A DNA stretch of 64,000 bases from G963678255 sp963678255. GTDB taxonomy: Bacteria > Cloacimonadota > Cloacimonadia > Cloacimonadales > WRIO01. Below the pieces are notes generated by a model. That model ran no database searches. It saw only the letters and a list, made by a program, of their open reading frames with translations, and was not told the DNA's origin. This document shows, in pieces, positions 17,398-25,437 of this stretch (its first letter is position 1; each line of letters begins with the position of its first letter). Made by a program: the position numbers and the translations under genes. The DNA lies in contig CAXXTW010000002.1 in the NCBI GenBank assembly GCA_963678255.2, forward strand, positions 744,001 through 808,000. The letters run 5' to 3'.

Positions 17398-19046
17398 CCA
17401 ATTCTGGACTGTATTGACTCTTTTACCTTGTCGGAAAATAAAAAAGCTATGCTTGCTATTCCTACAAGAAGCATAGACATGACGGTTGCCTGATAAAAAT
17501 AACGAGCTCCAATAAATCGGAAAATTGCTAAAGGTAAGGTTAAAAAACCATCTTGTAACATGGTAGCTGCACTGATTTCTCCAAATGATATAGCAAAAGA
17601 AAAAATATAAGCAGTTATGACTGGTTTTAAAATCAATGGTAATTTTACCTTAAAAAACAGGTAAATTTCATTCGCTCCTAAGACTTTACCCGCAATTAAA
17701 TAATTTTTATTAATTGAGCTGACTGCTTGATTAATAATACTAAAGCTAAAGGGTAGTGTGATAACAATATGCGCACAGATTAATAAGATTCTTCTTGATA
17801 TCTCAATATTACTAAAAAATAACGAATATCCCATCGTAAAAGCAATTGTTGAGATACCGAGTGGTAAATAAACCAAGACTTCAATAAATCCCTTTATACG
17901 GTTTTGCTGAATCCCCATACTTAGTAACAGACTAAAAAATACACTCATAAATGCACTGATCAATCCTAATACTAAACTGTTGATCAAGGGTGTTAGTATA
18001 TTTGAACCTAAAATATAATTGTATTCATTTTTCAACATTTGCATGAAAAACACATGAAACTTATCGAAATTTTCTATTAAAAAAAACAATAAAGATAGTA
18101 TTGGTCCAGCAATAAAAAGACATAAGATAACTAAATATGTATAGATTATGATTAAATACCTAAGCTTTACATTAGTCAATTTCACTTGTTTCTCCTTTGA
18201 AAAAGACAACATATTGATTACATTCATTTTACGATTACTTATTATATAAAAACTTAGAAAAAATAATGATATTATGATTTGTATAAAACTTAGTGCTATC
18301 CCTTTTTGTAAATTCATCAATTGACGAACATACATATAGATATTAACTTCAATTGTCGTAAATTTGACATGACCTAGAATTAATATGATTCCAAAAGACA
18401 TAAAACAATAAATAAAAACTAGAATAGACGCATTCAAAATCGATGGAATCATTGCTGGAACTGTTACCTTGAAGAAAGCCTGGGTTTTACTAGCACCAAG
18501 TGATCTAGCAGAATACAATAAATTTTCATTTAAATTTTCTATTGTATCTCCTACAATTCTGACAACTATGGGTATATTAAAAAATACATGGGCTAATATT
18601 ATTGCTTTCAAGGTATATAATACTTTAATTTTAAATCCAAATATTTCTAAAAATCTATTAATATAGCCTTGATTCCCAAAGAACAAAATAAACCCTAAAG
18701 ATACTGTAATAGTCGGTAAAACAAATGGAACACTGATCAGACTCTTGATTGATTGATAAAATTTGACTTTATATCTTGCTAATATATAAGCTAATGGCAA
18801 GCCAATCATTAAAGTAAAAAATAAACTGATAATTGATTGCTGAATTGTAAAGAGAATTACTGACACTTGCCAAGTATCTGTAAAAATTTCCTTGAATATC
18901 TGTAATGTGAAATGCTGATTATAGAATAACGCTTTATTGATGATTGTTATGATTGGAATATAAAAAAAGAATATTAAAAAAAGTAAAGGAATTATGGTTA
19001 AGACCAATGATGTGGTAACTCTGTTTTTTAACAAATCACTCACCAA
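17394..19046 (-). CDS. Two-domain ABC transporter permease (FbpB/ThiP type)
   Basis: A 550-residue inner-membrane protein with about 12 predicted spans in two halves. Each half carries the EAA-loop that contacts the ATPase: ARSLGASKTQAFFKVTVPA (first half) and GKVLGANEIYLFFKVKLPL (second half). Fused BPD_transp_1 permeases of this layout move iron(III), thiamine or related compounds. The start is TTG at 19046 or GTG at 19043; neither has a strong ribosome site and both overlap the end of yjbQ by about 10 bp, so translational coupling is likely. No ATPase or binding-protein gene is next to it, which is unusual. A link to thiamine is only suggested by YjbQ next door. Confidence 0.88.
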   Translation of the reverse strand: MVSDLLKNRVTTSLVLTIIPLLFLIFFFYIPIITIINKALFYNQHFTLQIFKEIFTDTWQVSVILFTIQQSIISLFFTLMIGLPLAYILARYKVKFYQSIKSLISVPFVLPTITVSLGFILFFGNQGYINRFLEIFGFKIKVLYTLKAIILAHVFFNIPIVVRIVGDTIENLNENLLYSARSLGASKTQAFFKVTVPAMIPSILNASILVFIYCFMSFGIILILGHVKFTTIEVNIYMYVRQLMNLQKGIALSFIQIIISLFFLSFYIISNRKMNVINMLSFSKEKQVKLTNVKLRYLIIIYTYLVILCLFIAGPILSLLFFLIENFDKFHVFFMQMLKNEYNYILGSNILTPLINSLVLGLISAFMSVFFSLLLSMGIQQNRIKGFIEVLVYLPLGISTIAFTMGYSLFFSNIEISRRILLICAHIVITLPFSFSIINQAVSSINKNYLIAGKVLGANEIYLFFKVKLPLILKPVITAYIFSFAISFGEISAATMLQDGFLTLPLAIFRFIGARYFYQATVMSMLLVGIASIAFLFSDKVKESIQSRIG

Positions 19047-19452
19047 TTATTTTAACTAAAACTCTTTTTCTCCTTTTACCATCATATTCACCATAAAATA
19101 TCTGCTCCCATGGACCAAAGTCTAGTTGCCCATTAGTAATGGCAACAACAACTTCTCTGCCCATGACGGATCTTTTTAAATGTGCATCTGCATTATCTTC
19201 ATATCCATTATGCATATACTGAGCATGAGGCTTCTCTGGAGCTAACTTTTCTAGCCATCTCTCAAAATCCTGATGGAGTCCGCTTTCATTATCATTAATA
19301 AATACACTTGCTGTAATATGCATCGCATTACATAACAAAAGCCCTTCAGTAATCCCGCTTTCCGTCAAACATTTCTCTATTTGAGAGGTGATATTGATAT
19401 ATTCACGCCTTTGTTTGCTCTCAAACCAAAGTTCTTTACGATAACTTTTCAT
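19036..19452 (-). CDS. YjbQ/UPF0047 family protein
   Basis: A 138-residue compact protein with the whole UPF0047 pattern: LLCNAMHITASVFINDNESG, the DFERWLEKLAP segment, HNGYEDNADAHLKRSVMG with its conserved His and acidic residues, and GQLDFGPWEQIFYGEYDG. Members bind a metal and have been reported to complement thiamine-phosphate synthase mutants weakly; the physiological role is not settled. I prefer the ATG at 19452, with GGAG 9 bp upstream, over the TTG at 19458 that lies too close to the ribosome site. It follows a methyltransferase gene with near-zero spacing and overlaps the permease gene. Confidence 0.92.
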   Translation of the reverse strand: MKSYRKELWFESKQRREYINITSQIEKCLTESGITEGLLLCNAMHITASVFINDNESGLHQDFERWLEKLAPEKPHAQYMHNGYEDNADAHLKRSVMGREVVVAITNGQLDFGPWEQIFYGEYDGKRRKRVLVKIIGE

Positions 19453-19454
19453 AA

Positions 19455-20246
19455 TCAAAATCTCCGGTTCTTTCTATCAGAAAAGACTTCTTCTATTGGT
19501 TTTTCAGCAGTTAAAGCATACCAATCTATATGTTCTATGTCTTCATGATTTGGATCTCCTAATTTAACCACCTTTATATTCTGATAATTAAGAGATGTTA
19601 AAATTTGTTTTACCTGCTCTAAAGTAAAAGGATAATAGATCTCATAAAACTGACGCTTGGTAACAATCTTATTGTCTAATTCTTCAAAAACTAAATAATT
19701 AAACATAATGGAACCATTTTTTAAATAATCCCATACTTGTATGTAATTTACTCTTCCTTTGTCTCGTATAATCGGGTTAAAAAGGTAAAATCTTTGTTTA
19801 CGCTTTAATATATTATCCCAATTTCGACTATCCAAATACAGTGTGCCTCCTGGCTTTAAAACTGCATCCATTTGTCTTAATACAGCTTCCAATTCATCAT
19901 TCTTTGAGTGTGCTATTGAATTGCCTGTACACATAACACAATCATATTCACGGTTTAATGTTTGTTTAAGGTTCTTATAATCACTTACCATTAAATTTGC
20001 TATTAGATTTTCTTTGGCAAAATTCATCTTGGCTTTTTGAATCATCTTTGGATTTATGTCTGAGCCTGTACAACTAAAACCTATCTTCGCCATAGGAATC
20101 AACATTTTACCTGTTCCTACTGAACAATCCAGTACATCCTGAAATTTCTTTTTGGAAAATAAATGCTTATAAAATGATAAACATTCTTCTTCAAATTCTT
20201 TTGAATAAAACAAATCATATACTTCTGGAAAATCATAAAAATGCAT
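19455..20246 (-). CDS. Class I SAM-dependent methyltransferase
   Basis: A 263-residue Rossmann methyltransferase: motif I VLDCSVGTGKMLIPM (about residues 38-52), acidic beta2 in CTGSDINPKMI, NLMVSDYKNL, and the beta4 segment YDCVMCTGNSIAH. The overall form resembles glycine N-methyltransferase-like or Methyltransf_25 enzymes acting on small molecules. It is first in a minus-strand cluster with YjbQ and the ABC permease, with stop and start codons nearly touching. A strong hairpin terminator separates it from the upstream oxidoreductase operon, so it needs its own promoter; none obvious fits in the 60-bp gap. Substrate unknown. Confidence 0.85.
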   Translation of the reverse strand: MHFYDFPEVYDLFYSKEFEEECLSFYKHLFSKKKFQDVLDCSVGTGKMLIPMAKIGFSCTGSDINPKMIQKAKMNFAKENLIANLMVSDYKNLKQTLNREYDCVMCTGNSIAHSKNDELEAVLRQMDAVLKPGGTLYLDSRNWDNILKRKQRFYLFNPIIRDKGRVNYIQVWDYLKNGSIMFNYLVFEELDNKIVTKRQFYEIYYPFTLEQVKQILTSLNYQNIKVVKLGDPNHEDIEHIDWYALTAEKPIEEVFSDRKNRRF

Positions 20247-20263
20247 AAAACCTCTTAAAAGAA

Positions 20264-20296
20264 AAAAAAGGATCAGATAATCTCTGATCCTTTTTT
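20264..20296 (-). terminator. Rho-independent terminator of the VOR operon
   Basis: A perfect 14-bp stem (AAAAAAGGATCAGA / TCTGATCCTTTTTT) around loop TAATC ends in a run of T on either strand. It lies just past the stop of the gamma subunit gene and can work in both directions. Confidence 0.85.
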
Positions 20297-20306
20297 AATA
20301 TAAAGA

Positions 20307-20849
20307 TTATTGACTTTGAGCGATCCGAATCCCTTCTTGAATGGCTTTTATATTCATTTCAAAAAGTTCTGGATTCTTTGCTTTCATATACTTGCTTAAA
20401 TCATTCTCAATGGTTTCTAATTTAATTGTGCCTGCTTTACCAATGATTATTCCAATTGCAACCATGTTTAAGACTTTCATGGACCCTAAATCATTTGCAA
20501 TTTTATTCATTGGCGCGACAACATAATCAACCCCATCAAGTTTGTTTACTATTGGACACATATCTGAATTAACAACAATTAATCCACCTTTTTTTACATC
20601 AACTGCAAACTTGTCTAACGATGGTTGATTTAAAACAACTAATATGTCTGGATAAGATACTAAAGGTGACGCTATTGGCTTATCTGAAATTACAGTAGCA
20701 ACATTTGCTGTGCCACCACGCATTTCTGGACCATAGGATGGTAACCAGGAAACAAACTTCCCTTCACCCATGGCTGCCTGAGCTATAAACTTTCCTATAG
20801 TTAATGCTCCCTGACCACCAAAACCGGAGAATACCATTTCTACTTTCAT
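20307..20849 (-). CDS. 2-oxoacid:ferredoxin oxidoreductase, gamma subunit
   Basis: A 180-residue gamma subunit. The N-terminal signature GFGGQGALTIGKFIAQAAM, the segment WLPSYGPEMRGGTANVATVIS and the DILVVLNQPSLDKF strand are those of KorC/VorC-type pyruvate/ketoisovalerate oxidoreductase gamma subunits. It helps form the CoA/substrate site and electron path of the complex that converts a branched-chain or other 2-oxoacid, CoA and oxidised ferredoxin to acyl-CoA, CO2 and reduced ferredoxin in the cytoplasm. The start overlaps the beta subunit stop by 4 bp. It is the last gene of the operon. Confidence 0.93.
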   Translation of the reverse strand: MKVEMVFSGFGGQGALTIGKFIAQAAMGEGKFVSWLPSYGPEMRGGTANVATVISDKPIASPLVSYPDILVVLNQPSLDKFAVDVKKGGLIVVNSDMCPIVNKLDGVDYVVAPMNKIANDLGSMKVLNMVAIGIIIGKAGTIKLETIENDLSKYMKAKNPELFEMNIKAIQEGIRIAQSQ

Positions 20850-21601
20850 TTTTGTCCTCCATCAGCACCTTTATCTCTAAAATTACCTAATGGGAAAAAT
20901 GGAATCATATTCTCTTTCGCCCAATCTCTTGATTTTACAGGATCTAAGCCCCAATTTGTAGGACAAGTTGATAGAAATTCTATAAAGGTAAAACCACGTT
21001 CTTCTTTATTATATGTTAAAGCTTTTTGAACAGCTTTCTTAGCTTTCATAATATCTTGAGGGGTTAATAATGAAACTCTTTCAATAAAGTATGGGGCTTC
21101 TAATGTATTCAATAATTCTGATACTTTGATAGGAAATCCTATATCATTCGTGTCACGGCCATAAGGTGATGTCGATGTTTTCATATTAGGTAAGGTTGTT
21201 GGAGCCATTTGACCACCAGTCATTCCATAGATTGCATTATTAACAAAGAATACACTCATGTGTTCTCCTCTGTTGGCTGCATGAATGATCTCGGCTGTTC
21301 CTATTGCGGCTAAATCTCCGTCTCCCTGATATGTAAATACTTTCATGTTAGGTCTAGCTCTTTTCATTCCTGTGGCTACAGCTGGTGCACGACCATGAGC
21401 TGCTTGTGCCATATCAAAATCAAAAAACTTATATGCAAATACCGAACAGCCTACGGGGGCAACTCCGGTCATTTCATTTTTTATTCCTAATTCATCTACT
21501 ACTTCTGCTATTAATCGATGTGCTACTCCGTGAAGACATCCGGGACAGTATGTAAAACCCAGATCACGAAGAGATTCTGGTCTTTTTGCGATTATTTGCA
21601 T
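20846..21601 (-). CDS. 2-oxoacid:ferredoxin oxidoreductase, beta (TPP-binding) subunit
   Basis: A 251-residue TPP-binding subunit. It carries CPGCLHG near the N-terminus, PVGCSVF, the TPP/Mg motif QGDGDLAAIGTAEIIHAANR and its partner NNAIYGMTGGQMAPTT. This is a KorB/VorB-beta type subunit. It lacks an own iron-sulfur domain; the separate two-cluster ferredoxin encoded first in the operon must supply electron transfer. It starts 9 bp after the alpha subunit stop and overlaps the gamma gene by 4 bp, so the three are made together. Confidence 0.94.
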   Translation of the reverse strand: MQIIAKRPESLRDLGFTYCPGCLHGVAHRLIAEVVDELGIKNEMTGVAPVGCSVFAYKFFDFDMAQAAHGRAPAVATGMKRARPNMKVFTYQGDGDLAAIGTAEIIHAANRGEHMSVFFVNNAIYGMTGGQMAPTTLPNMKTSTSPYGRDTNDIGFPIKVSELLNTLEAPYFIERVSLLTPQDIMKAKKAVQKALTYNKEERGFTFIEFLSTCPTNWGLDPVKSRDWAKENMIPFFPLGNFRDKGADGGQK

Positions 21602-21610
21602 GTAATCCTC

Positions 21611-22693
21611 CTACAAATTCTCTTCTATTTTTGCTTTGATTTCTTCCGGGGTAAATACTATACCTCCTACTTTTCCCATAAACTCTACAGGAACTTTACC
21701 ATTAACTGCTAATCGTACATCCTCTACCATCTGACCTAAATTCAACTCAAAAACCATAACTTTTTTAATGTTTGGAGTTAAAGCTTTTGCGATTTGATCA
21801 TATGGATAAGGCCATACAGTTATAGGGCGAATCAAACCAATGTGATGACCTTCTGCATTTAATTCATCAACTGCAGATTTTACTATTCGTGCTGCTGTTC
21901 CGTATGCTATACATAAGATCTCATTCTCTTCATGTAATTCATATTCTTCTAATAGTATTTCATTCTTAGTGATAACGTGATATTTTTTTTCTAAATCCAA
22001 TACATGCTGTTCTAATACCTTAGGATCAATTTCCAAAGAATTGATCTCGTTATGATGATGACCGGCTCCATCTTCATTCTCATGAATACACCAATCATAA
22101 TGACGTTTACCCATCTCTTCGATTTCAGCATCAGTTTTATGATCTGCAAATTCTACTGGTTCCATCATTTGACCTAACAAACCATCTGAAAGAATGATAA
22201 CAGGTATTCTGTATTTGTCTGCTAAATCAAAAGATAAAGAAGCCATATCTGCAAATTCTTGCACTGAACTTGGAGCTAATGTAATGCAATGATAATCTCC
22301 ATGCCCACCACCTTTGGTTGCTTGAAAATAATCACCCTGTGCTGGTTGGATATCACCTAAACCGGGACCTCCACGTTGAACGTTGACTATCACAGCAGGT
22401 AAATTAGCGCCTGCAATATAAGAGATTCCTTCTTGTTTTAAAGATATTCCTGGGGAAGATGATGAGGTCATCACTCTCTTTCCCATACCTGCTGCACCAT
22501 AAACCATGTTTATCGCTGCAACTTCACTTTCTGCCTGTAAAAAAGTACCCTTAACCTTTGGCATCATTCGTGCCATATACTCAATTAACTCACTCTGAGG
22601 AGTGATGGGATAGGCAAAATATAAACGACAACCTGAACGTATCGCAGCTTCTGCAACTGCTTCATTTCCTTTCATCAGAACCTTGTTTCCCAT
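21611..22693 (-). CDS. vorB: 3-methyl-2-oxobutanoate (branched-chain 2-oxoacid):ferredoxin oxidoreductase, alpha subunit VorB
   Basis: A 360-residue alpha subunit. The N-terminal LMKGNEAVAEAAIRSGC, FAYPITPQSELIEYMAR, FLQAESEVAAINMVYGAAG, TSSSSPGISLKQEGISY and GGPGLGDIQPAQGDYFQ segments match the VorB group closely, which favours valine/leucine/isoleucine-derived 2-oxoacids, though 2-oxoglutarate cannot be excluded. A His-rich insert (ENEDGAGHHHNE) sits at about residues 207-218. Products would be branched-chain acyl-CoA and reduced ferredoxin, fitting amino-acid fermentation. AGGAGG-like ribosome sites separate the four operon genes at 9-bp spacing. Confidence 0.92.
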   Translation of the reverse strand: MGNKVLMKGNEAVAEAAIRSGCRLYFAYPITPQSELIEYMARMMPKVKGTFLQAESEVAAINMVYGAAGMGKRVMTSSSSPGISLKQEGISYIAGANLPAVIVNVQRGGPGLGDIQPAQGDYFQATKGGGHGDYHCITLAPSSVQEFADMASLSFDLADKYRIPVIILSDGLLGQMMEPVEFADHKTDAEIEEMGKRHYDWCIHENEDGAGHHHNEINSLEIDPKVLEQHVLDLEKKYHVITKNEILLEEYELHEENEILCIAYGTAARIVKSAVDELNAEGHHIGLIRPITVWPYPYDQIAKALTPNIKKVMVFELNLGQMVEDVRLAVNGKVPVEFMGKVGGIVFTPEEIKAKIEENL

Positions 22694-22702
22694 TTTTCCT
22701 CC

Positions 22703-22906
22703 TTACTTTTCTATGGTGATCGCTACATCTGGACAAGTTGTATAACATAATTTGCACGCAATACAAGCTTCCTGATTAAAGCATTCAGCATAGTGATAAC
22801 CTTTGATGTTGATTTCTTCTGAAAATCTAATGATTTTCTTAGGGCAGGCTTCAATACACAAACCGCACCCTTTACAGTAATTAGGATCAACCGTCATTCT
22901 TGGCAT
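22703..22906 (-). CDS. 2[4Fe-4S] ferredoxin subunit of the 2-oxoacid oxidoreductase
   Basis: A 67-residue bacterial-type ferredoxin with two canonical cluster motifs, CKGCGLCIEACPK (residues 11-23) and CIACKLCYTTCPD (48-60). As the delta subunit it wires the TPP-bound reaction to soluble ferredoxin. The two motifs are separated by 24 residues including an extra Cys in ECFNQEAC, usual for KorD/PorD subunits. It is the first gene of the operon; AAGGAGACC precedes the ATG. Confidence 0.94.
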   Translation of the reverse strand: MPRMTVDPNYCKGCGLCIEACPKKIIRFSEEINIKGYHYAECFNQEACIACKLCYTTCPDVAITIEK

Positions 22907-22943
22907 ACTTGGTCTCCTTATTGAGAATTTCCTTTTGATTAAA

Positions 22944-22971
22944 ATTTTGAAATTTTCTTAAATTTTGTCAA
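22944..22971 (-). promoter_or_regulatory. Candidate promoter of the VOR operon
   Basis: Minus-strand TTGACA (22966-22971) is a perfect -35 box. The -10 assignment is uncertain; CAAAAT at 22944-22949 gives a 16-bp spacer. The start codon follows 38 bp later. Confidence 0.35.
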
Positions 22972-23058
22972 CTTATATTTTTTTCTTTACTTAAAATACT
23001 CTTATTCTTTATAAAAAAACTCTCTCTTTTCTTTCAGATTTTTCTTAAAATCTCCTCT

Positions 23059-23721
23059 CTACATCCATCGATTGATATGATTATAACGCATTTGCATGGT
23101 TCTACTTTTATAATAATTTTTTGGATTGTATCGTATTGGGTTAGCTAAGATTGTAATCAATATTTTTGACTGTTCCACACTGATTTTCTTTACACTCTTT
23201 CCATAATAAAATTGAGAGGCTGTTTCTATTCCAAATATTCCCTTCCCCCATTCCACATAATTAAAATATAATTCCATTATTCTATGCTTACTTAAAAAAA
23301 TCTCCATTTCAAGAGATATCCAAGCTTCACAATACTTTCTGAAAAAATTCCTGTGAGTTGTAAGAAAGAGACTTCGGGCAACCTGTTGGGTTATCGTGCT
23401 TCCTCCAGATTTTATCTTTCCATAACGATTATTTCGTTTATAAGCTCTCTTCATGGCTTCAAAATCAAACCCAAAGTGAGAATAAAACTTATGATCTTCC
23501 ATTACTAATAACATCTTCTGAGTAGATTTGGGAATATCATTCAATTTTATATATTTATGCTTGTTTAATGAATAATCTGAACTGATCATCCGATAAACTG
23601 ACATTGTGGTAAATAAGGGATTCATAAAATTTAAAAATATGCAAAATGCTGTCGTTATCCCAATAAACCAAAGATGAACTTTTAATATTATCAATAAAAT
23701 CAATTTAATTCTAAATTTCAT
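23059..23721 (-). CDS. mtgA: Monofunctional biosynthetic peptidoglycan transglycosylase
   Basis: A 220-residue GT51 enzyme that polymerises lipid II into glycan strands at the inner membrane. One N-terminal membrane helix (LILLIILKVHLWFIGITTAF) is followed by the GT51 motifs: catalytic EDHKFYSHFGFD, SGGSTITQQVARSLFL, RNFFRKYCEAWISLEME, the HRIMELYFNYVEWGKGIFGIE region. The transpeptidase domain of bifunctional PBPs is absent. I chose the ATG at 23721, just after AGAGGTG; the frame extends to an ATG at 23742 without a ribosome site. It stands alone between the VOR operon and the divergent surface-protein operon. Confidence 0.92.
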   Translation of the reverse strand: MKFRIKLILLIILKVHLWFIGITTAFCIFLNFMNPLFTTMSVYRMISSDYSLNKHKYIKLNDIPKSTQKMLLVMEDHKFYSHFGFDFEAMKRAYKRNNRYGKIKSGGSTITQQVARSLFLTTHRNFFRKYCEAWISLEMEIFLSKHRIMELYFNYVEWGKGIFGIETASQFYYGKSVKKISVEQSKILITILANPIRYNPKNYYKSRTMQMRYNHINRWM

Positions 23722-23808
23722 AAACACCTCTTGAATATTCATTTATAATTACATTATTCTGTCAATTATATTATTTGTAAATTTTGATTAAATCTTATAA
23801 AAAAAAGA

Positions 23809-23837
23809 TTGACTTATGAATACTATTCTTTTATTAT
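23809..23837 (+). promoter_or_regulatory. Sigma-70-type promoter of the surface-protein operon
   Basis: TTGACT (23809-23814) and TATTAT (23832-23837) are separated by 17 bp. The ribosome site GGAGG and ATG at 23860 follow about 20 bp later, so the leader is very short. The only plausible terminator for this transcript is at 35192, giving an 11.3-kb operon. Confidence 0.6.
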
Positions 23838-23859
23838 TTAATTATTAATAGGAGGAAGT

Positions 23860-25428
23860 ATGAGAAAATTAACAAACGCTTTACTCTTTATGATTTTATT
23901 TACTTCACTTTTTGCAGAAAATAAAATCACAACGTTTAATGGCGGAAAACACAACATGAACCTGTCGCTATATAATTCTTTTTTAGCAGGAATCACTGCT
24001 AAAAGTCGTAATTATGGATCAACAGTATCTTCAGCAGTAAAAGATCCTGCACTTAATATTTTAAACCCAGCAGGTCTTGCTTTTATAAAAAAATCCATGA
24101 TCAGTTTTGATCTTGCACCTGGTTTTAGTATTAATATGGGTAGTTTTATCAAAAATAACGTTGAAACGTCTGTTGATGATATTCTAAAAGATAATCAGGC
24201 AGATAATATAGAAAAAAAATACCCCGATGTCGATTTATTCACTGGCCAATCCGGATGGCTAAATCAACTCTCTGTCACGACTGTTACTGATAAAATTGGC
24301 AACTTTGGTTTTACATGGTATCGACCCTTTGAACTTAGTTTAGATTATACTGGAAATAATCTTCAATTTATTGTTCAAGATAGCGTACTAAAAAATCCTA
24401 ATCAACCTAGTGAATATGTCGAAACTACCATTCTTCCCCTGTCTATAGAAATATTTGCAAACTCAAAAATTACCATGCAAACTGCTAATATTTCTTGGGG
24501 GAAATGCATAAAAGATGATCTGAGTATGGGTTTAGGTGTAAATTTTAACAAAATTCAAATTCAAGGTTCTTTAGATGGTAAAATTGGAGGTTTCATTCGT
24601 CAATTTGGTGGAGATACTGATATTAATGTGGCTTTTGATGATCCAAATGTCTATTATAGAAACACTATGAATGATTCTCTAAATGCTAATTTTTATAATA
24701 ACTTTTATGGATTTAATCTAGCTACTACTTGGATACCTTCAGAAAAATACATTTTGGATATGGTTTTCAATATGCCACGCTCTTCAAAATTAAAAGGAGA
24801 TCTATATCTTGTTCAACATACTTTAGGTGCTCTAAATATGGGTTATGACAAAGATGGACCTGATAATATTCCTAATAATTCTGATGATGAAGAAATGTTC
24901 GATGTTGAAAAGTTAAAACCTTCTCAAATTGCCTATACAAACAGAACAATTTATACTAGCCAGGATATGAGCATCAATCTACCTGGTGATATTTCTCTCG
25001 CTTTTACTTATCTTAAAAATGACTTTAAATTTATCTTTTCTTATGAAAAATCATTCGGCGAATTATCTCTTGATTATTCATGTGTTCGTTATCGTGATGG
25101 ACTTTTTAAAGATTCTACAAATACTTTCATCCCCTATGCAGATACTACAAATTTAAGCTATACGGTTGGTTTTAAACCAAATCATACTATTAAAATGGCG
25201 TTCGGATGGAAAAAATACGTATTTAGCACACAATTCTTTATCGGTGATCTAATTTCTGAGGGAATGAAAGATTCTGATGGAAAACCGGTTAAACCAGCTA
25301 AAAATCTTATTATACCTTCACTAGCTTTTGGTGCTAGCTATAATCTTTATAAAGATGTCACTGCTGATGTTAACCTTGTAGCAATCCCAAACCCACTTTT
25401 CAGAACAACTGTTACTTGGAAATTTTAG
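23860..25428 (+). CDS. Outer-membrane beta-barrel protein (FadL/PorV-like)
   Basis: A 522-residue exported protein with a clear signal peptide (MRKLTNALLFMILFTSLFAEN). The early segment SSAVKDPALNILNPAGLAF carries the 'NPAGLA' motif found in OmpP1/FadL- and PorV-related barrels. The remainder alternates amphipathic strands with Asn/Asp-rich loops, including an acidic loop PDNIPNNSDDEEM, and the chain ends with an aromatic strand (TTVTWKF), the usual outer-membrane insertion signal. It is the first gene of a three-gene operon around the giant repeat protein, spaced by 9 bp. It may be an assembly or anchoring partner for that protein (inference). Confidence 0.8.
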   Translation: MRKLTNALLFMILFTSLFAENKITTFNGGKHNMNLSLYNSFLAGITAKSRNYGSTVSSAVKDPALNILNPAGLAFIKKSMISFDLAPGFSINMGSFIKNNVETSVDDILKDNQADNIEKKYPDVDLFTGQSGWLNQLSVTTVTDKIGNFGFTWYRPFELSLDYTGNNLQFIVQDSVLKNPNQPSEYVETTILPLSIEIFANSKITMQTANISWGKCIKDDLSMGLGVNFNKIQIQGSLDGKIGGFIRQFGGDTDINVAFDDPNVYYRNTMNDSLNANFYNNFYGFNLATTWIPSEKYILDMVFNMPRSSKLKGDLYLVQHTLGALNMGYDKDGPDNIPNNSDDEEMFDVEKLKPSQIAYTNRTIYTSQDMSINLPGDISLAFTYLKNDFKFIFSYEKSFGELSLDYSCVRYRDGLFKDSTNTFIPYADTTNLSYTVGFKPNHTIKMAFGWKKYVFSTQFFIGDLISEGMKDSDGKPVKPAKNLIIPSLAFGASYNLYKDVTADVNLVAIPNPLFRTTVTWKF

Positions 25429-25437
25429 GAGGTTTAT

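Noticed and set aside
20247..20306. Riboswitch upstream of the methyltransferase-YjbQ-permease cluster
   Set aside because: The only structure in the 60-bp gap is a simple hairpin with T-runs, which is the terminator of the upstream operon.
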